From assembly GCA_902774275.1 (NCBI GenBank), contig CACYHN010000017.1, positions 1-58,862 of the forward strand: 58,862 nt of DNA, in the 5' to 3' direction. Every line of letters begins with the position of its first letter. Position 1 is the first letter of the stretch. This DNA is from an uncultured Bacteroidales bacterium. GTDB lineage: Bacteria; Bacteroidota; Bacteroidia; Bacteroidales; Bacteroidaceae. The position numbers and the translations under genes were made by a program. The notes under the pieces are model-generated. The model searched no databases. It saw only the letters and a program-made list of their open reading frames with translations, and was not told the origin of the DNA. Below, piece after piece: positions 57,727-58,862 of this stretch.

Positions 57727-57984
57727 ATGGATTCTACAGGACCATACATAGTGAAAGCTGAGTATGCTGGTGATGTACGTCTGAACATCTTGTTCAGCGA
57801 CGGAACATCTCAGACTGTGGATTTCCGTCCATATATCCTATCACATCCACATCCCCAATACAACCGATATATTGAGCCAAGATATTTCAAGAAGTTCAGA
57901 TTGGAACACGGAAATGTTGTATGGGGCAAAAACTGGGATCTGGTATTCCCCTTAGAACAATTATATTCCGGTAAAATTATGTAA
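57727..57984 (+). CDS. DUF2442 domain protein
   Basis: An 85-residue protein whose core (YIVKAEYAGDVRLNILFSDG, then TVDFRPYI and a C-terminal NVVWGKNWDLVFP) is the DUF2442 pattern. I start it at the ATG at 57727, eight bases after the stop of the broken DUF4160 frame. A longer version from 57655 would overlap that frame and add 24 residues with no family similarity. DUF2442 proteins are small and soluble, and pair with DUF4160 partners in many genomes; their function is not established. With its partner broken, this copy may be a relic. Confidence 0.75.
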   Translation: MDSTGPYIVKAEYAGDVRLNILFSDGTSQTVDFRPYILSHPHPQYNRYIEPRYFKKFRLEHGNVVWGKNWDLVFPLEQLYSGKIM

Positions 57985-58089
57985 CCCTTAATTGTTTCTA
58001 TATTAATTACAATTGATTATTTTCGCGAAGATAAACATCAACAACAATCATCTACAATATTATTGATAACTATAAAACAATAAAACGAC

Positions 58090-58266
58090 ATGGGAAACGT
58101 AGCATACGATGAAAAGACAGTTTCTATGGAAATGCCAGAAACAGCAAACATGACTGTTGAGCAAGAAATACCCCAAGGGTATATTTCATTAGAAAAATTT
58201 GGCGAAATTTTCCATCAGAAACTAGATTCGGCATATGCAAAAATACGACGTAATAGTAAGTTCTGA
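58090..58266 (+). CDS. Small putative antitoxin
   Basis: A 58-residue frame starting MGNVAYDEKTVSMEMPETAN and ending KIRRNSKF. The middle (YISLEKFGEIFHQKLDSAYA) could form a helix that binds a toxin. It overlaps the start of the RelE/ParE-type gene by 32 bases, the usual arrangement of an antitoxin-toxin pair with translational coupling. I recognise no DNA-binding domain; the call rests mainly on position, size and overlap. Confidence 0.6.
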   Translation: MGNVAYDEKTVSMEMPETANMTVEQEIPQGYISLEKFGEIFHQKLDSAYAKIRRNSKF

Positions 58267-58543
58267 TGCCACTACAGACCTTGATGAAATAGCTGATTAT
58301 ATTGCAAGTATTTACCGTCCTGAAACTGGACACAAATATGTGGATAGAATTTTAGGAAAAATTTCTTCTCTCTCCTATTCAGCTGGAACTTATAGAATTA
58401 GTCCATACATTATGGCCAGGATGATACATCCTGAGGCCAAAACAATGAGTATAATAAACCATAAATGGACTGTAGTATTCCATATAGAACAGTCTAATGT
58501 AATTGTTGATAGAATTATTCCGTCCAGCTTAATTATAATTTGA
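58235..58543 (+). CDS. RelE/ParE superfamily toxin
   Basis: A 102-residue protein with the ParE/RelE order: an N-terminal strand (YDVIVSSDA), an amphipathic helix pair (TTDLDEIADYIASIYR, then a helix through GHKYVDRILGKI), and C-terminal strands (YRISPYIMARMIHPE, KWTVVFHIE, NVIVDRII). ParE members act on gyrase and RelE members cut mRNA on the ribosome. The usual catalytic residues of RelE (Lys/Arg plus Tyr near the C-terminus) are not clearly present, so a ParE-like action is slightly favoured. It overlaps its small partner gene by 32 bases. The start at 58235 follows that overlap. Confidence 0.76.
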   Translation: MQKYDVIVSSDATTDLDEIADYIASIYRPETGHKYVDRILGKISSLSYSAGTYRISPYIMARMIHPEAKTMSIINHKWTVVFHIEQSNVIVDRIIPSSLIII

Positions 58544-58862
58544 TGCAATTGAACAAAAGCCTGCGAACTCACTGATAATACGCAGGTACAAGCGTATTGG
58601 GGCGAAGTGAGTATGCGAACGAGAGCGGTCCCGGAGGGCCGCCAAGCGACCATAGGGAGCGCGTTTGCGTAGCAAACTAAAACAAGCGACCTACTGTTTC
58701 AAGATGTATAAAAGTTAGCGCGGGAGTAAAAGAAAGGAATACCTGGTACTGCACAAGCGAGACGTAGGTCGCTGCCGTGCTGGCAGGAAGCAGTAACAAA
58801 AAAAATGGTAAAGCATGCGAACTCACTGTAAGTAACGGCTCACAGAGCCGTTACCTGGCCTG
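58544..58862. repeat. Non-coding, hairpin- and repeat-rich end of the window
   Basis: No convincing gene is seen in these 319 bases. TGCGAACTCACTG occurs twice (58562-58574 and 58816-58828). Stems include CCTGCG/CGCAGG (58560-58586), GTTTGC/GCAAAC near 58664-58678 and a perfect GTAACGGCT/AGCCGTTAC (58832-58854). A GC-rich patch (about 58605-58665) differs from its surroundings. These may be terminators, a repetitive extragenic element or the edge of an integrated unit. Confidence 0.45.

Noticed and set aside
1-58862. tRNA, rRNA, insertion sequences and phage or integrase genes.
   Set aside because: None was recognised by eye on either strand; no transposase or integrase frame is present and no cloverleaf-like stretch was seen, though short RNAs could be missed without a search tool.

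Overview
The window comes from a member of the Bacteroidota, most likely Bacteroidales and possibly Prevotella-like. The signs are A-rich start contexts without Shine-Dalgarno sites, promoter boxes of the TAnnTTTG type, a V-type ATPase operon with a DUF2764 gene in it, fimbrillin-like lipoproteins and a type IX secretion (T9SS) type C-terminal domain. The genus cannot be fixed from the sequence.

Layout. (1) 1-3402, minus strand: part of a V-type ATPase operon in the order E, DUF2764, A, B; only the first codons of B are inside the window. (2) 3510-4721, minus strand: an AraC-family regulator with seven membrane segments, divergent from everything to its right. (3) 4998-14636, plus strand: seven lipoprotein genes, namely one DUF5119-like protein and six fimbrillin (Mfa1-like) proteins that look like subunits of type V pili. 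(4) 14644-57244, plus strand: four giant secreted proteins of 4083, 1700, 1888 and 6442 residues. All carry coils with a Val-Tyr/Phe-Gly-Gly-Gly core that probably form a beta-solenoid. A strong terminator at 57309-57348 closes this roughly 52 kb co-directional block. (5) 57416-58862: a small accessory patch with a nonsense-interrupted DUF4160 gene, a DUF2442 gene, a RelE/ParE-type toxin-antitoxin pair and a repeat-rich non-coding end.

How it may work together (inference). The membrane-bound regulator would control a surface apparatus. The six fimbrillin-like lipoproteins each carry a Thr-Arg/Lys-Ala/Gly site 24-35 residues after the lipid-bearing Cys, which fits proteolytic maturation and donor-strand polymerisation. 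The giant proteins would be very long solenoid stalks or tip adhesins. Only the 4083-residue protein has a recognisable T9SS sorting domain. The 1700 and 1888 proteins are tandem paralogues with a trefoil-like N-terminus, five chitobiase-C-terminal-like modules, a GLUG-like region and a solenoid end. The 6442 protein is almost wholly solenoid and was built by repeated duplication of long modules, with about 130 motif copies by hand count. The coupling of a type V pilus gene set to giant YGGG solenoid proteins is the best candidate here for an undescribed system.
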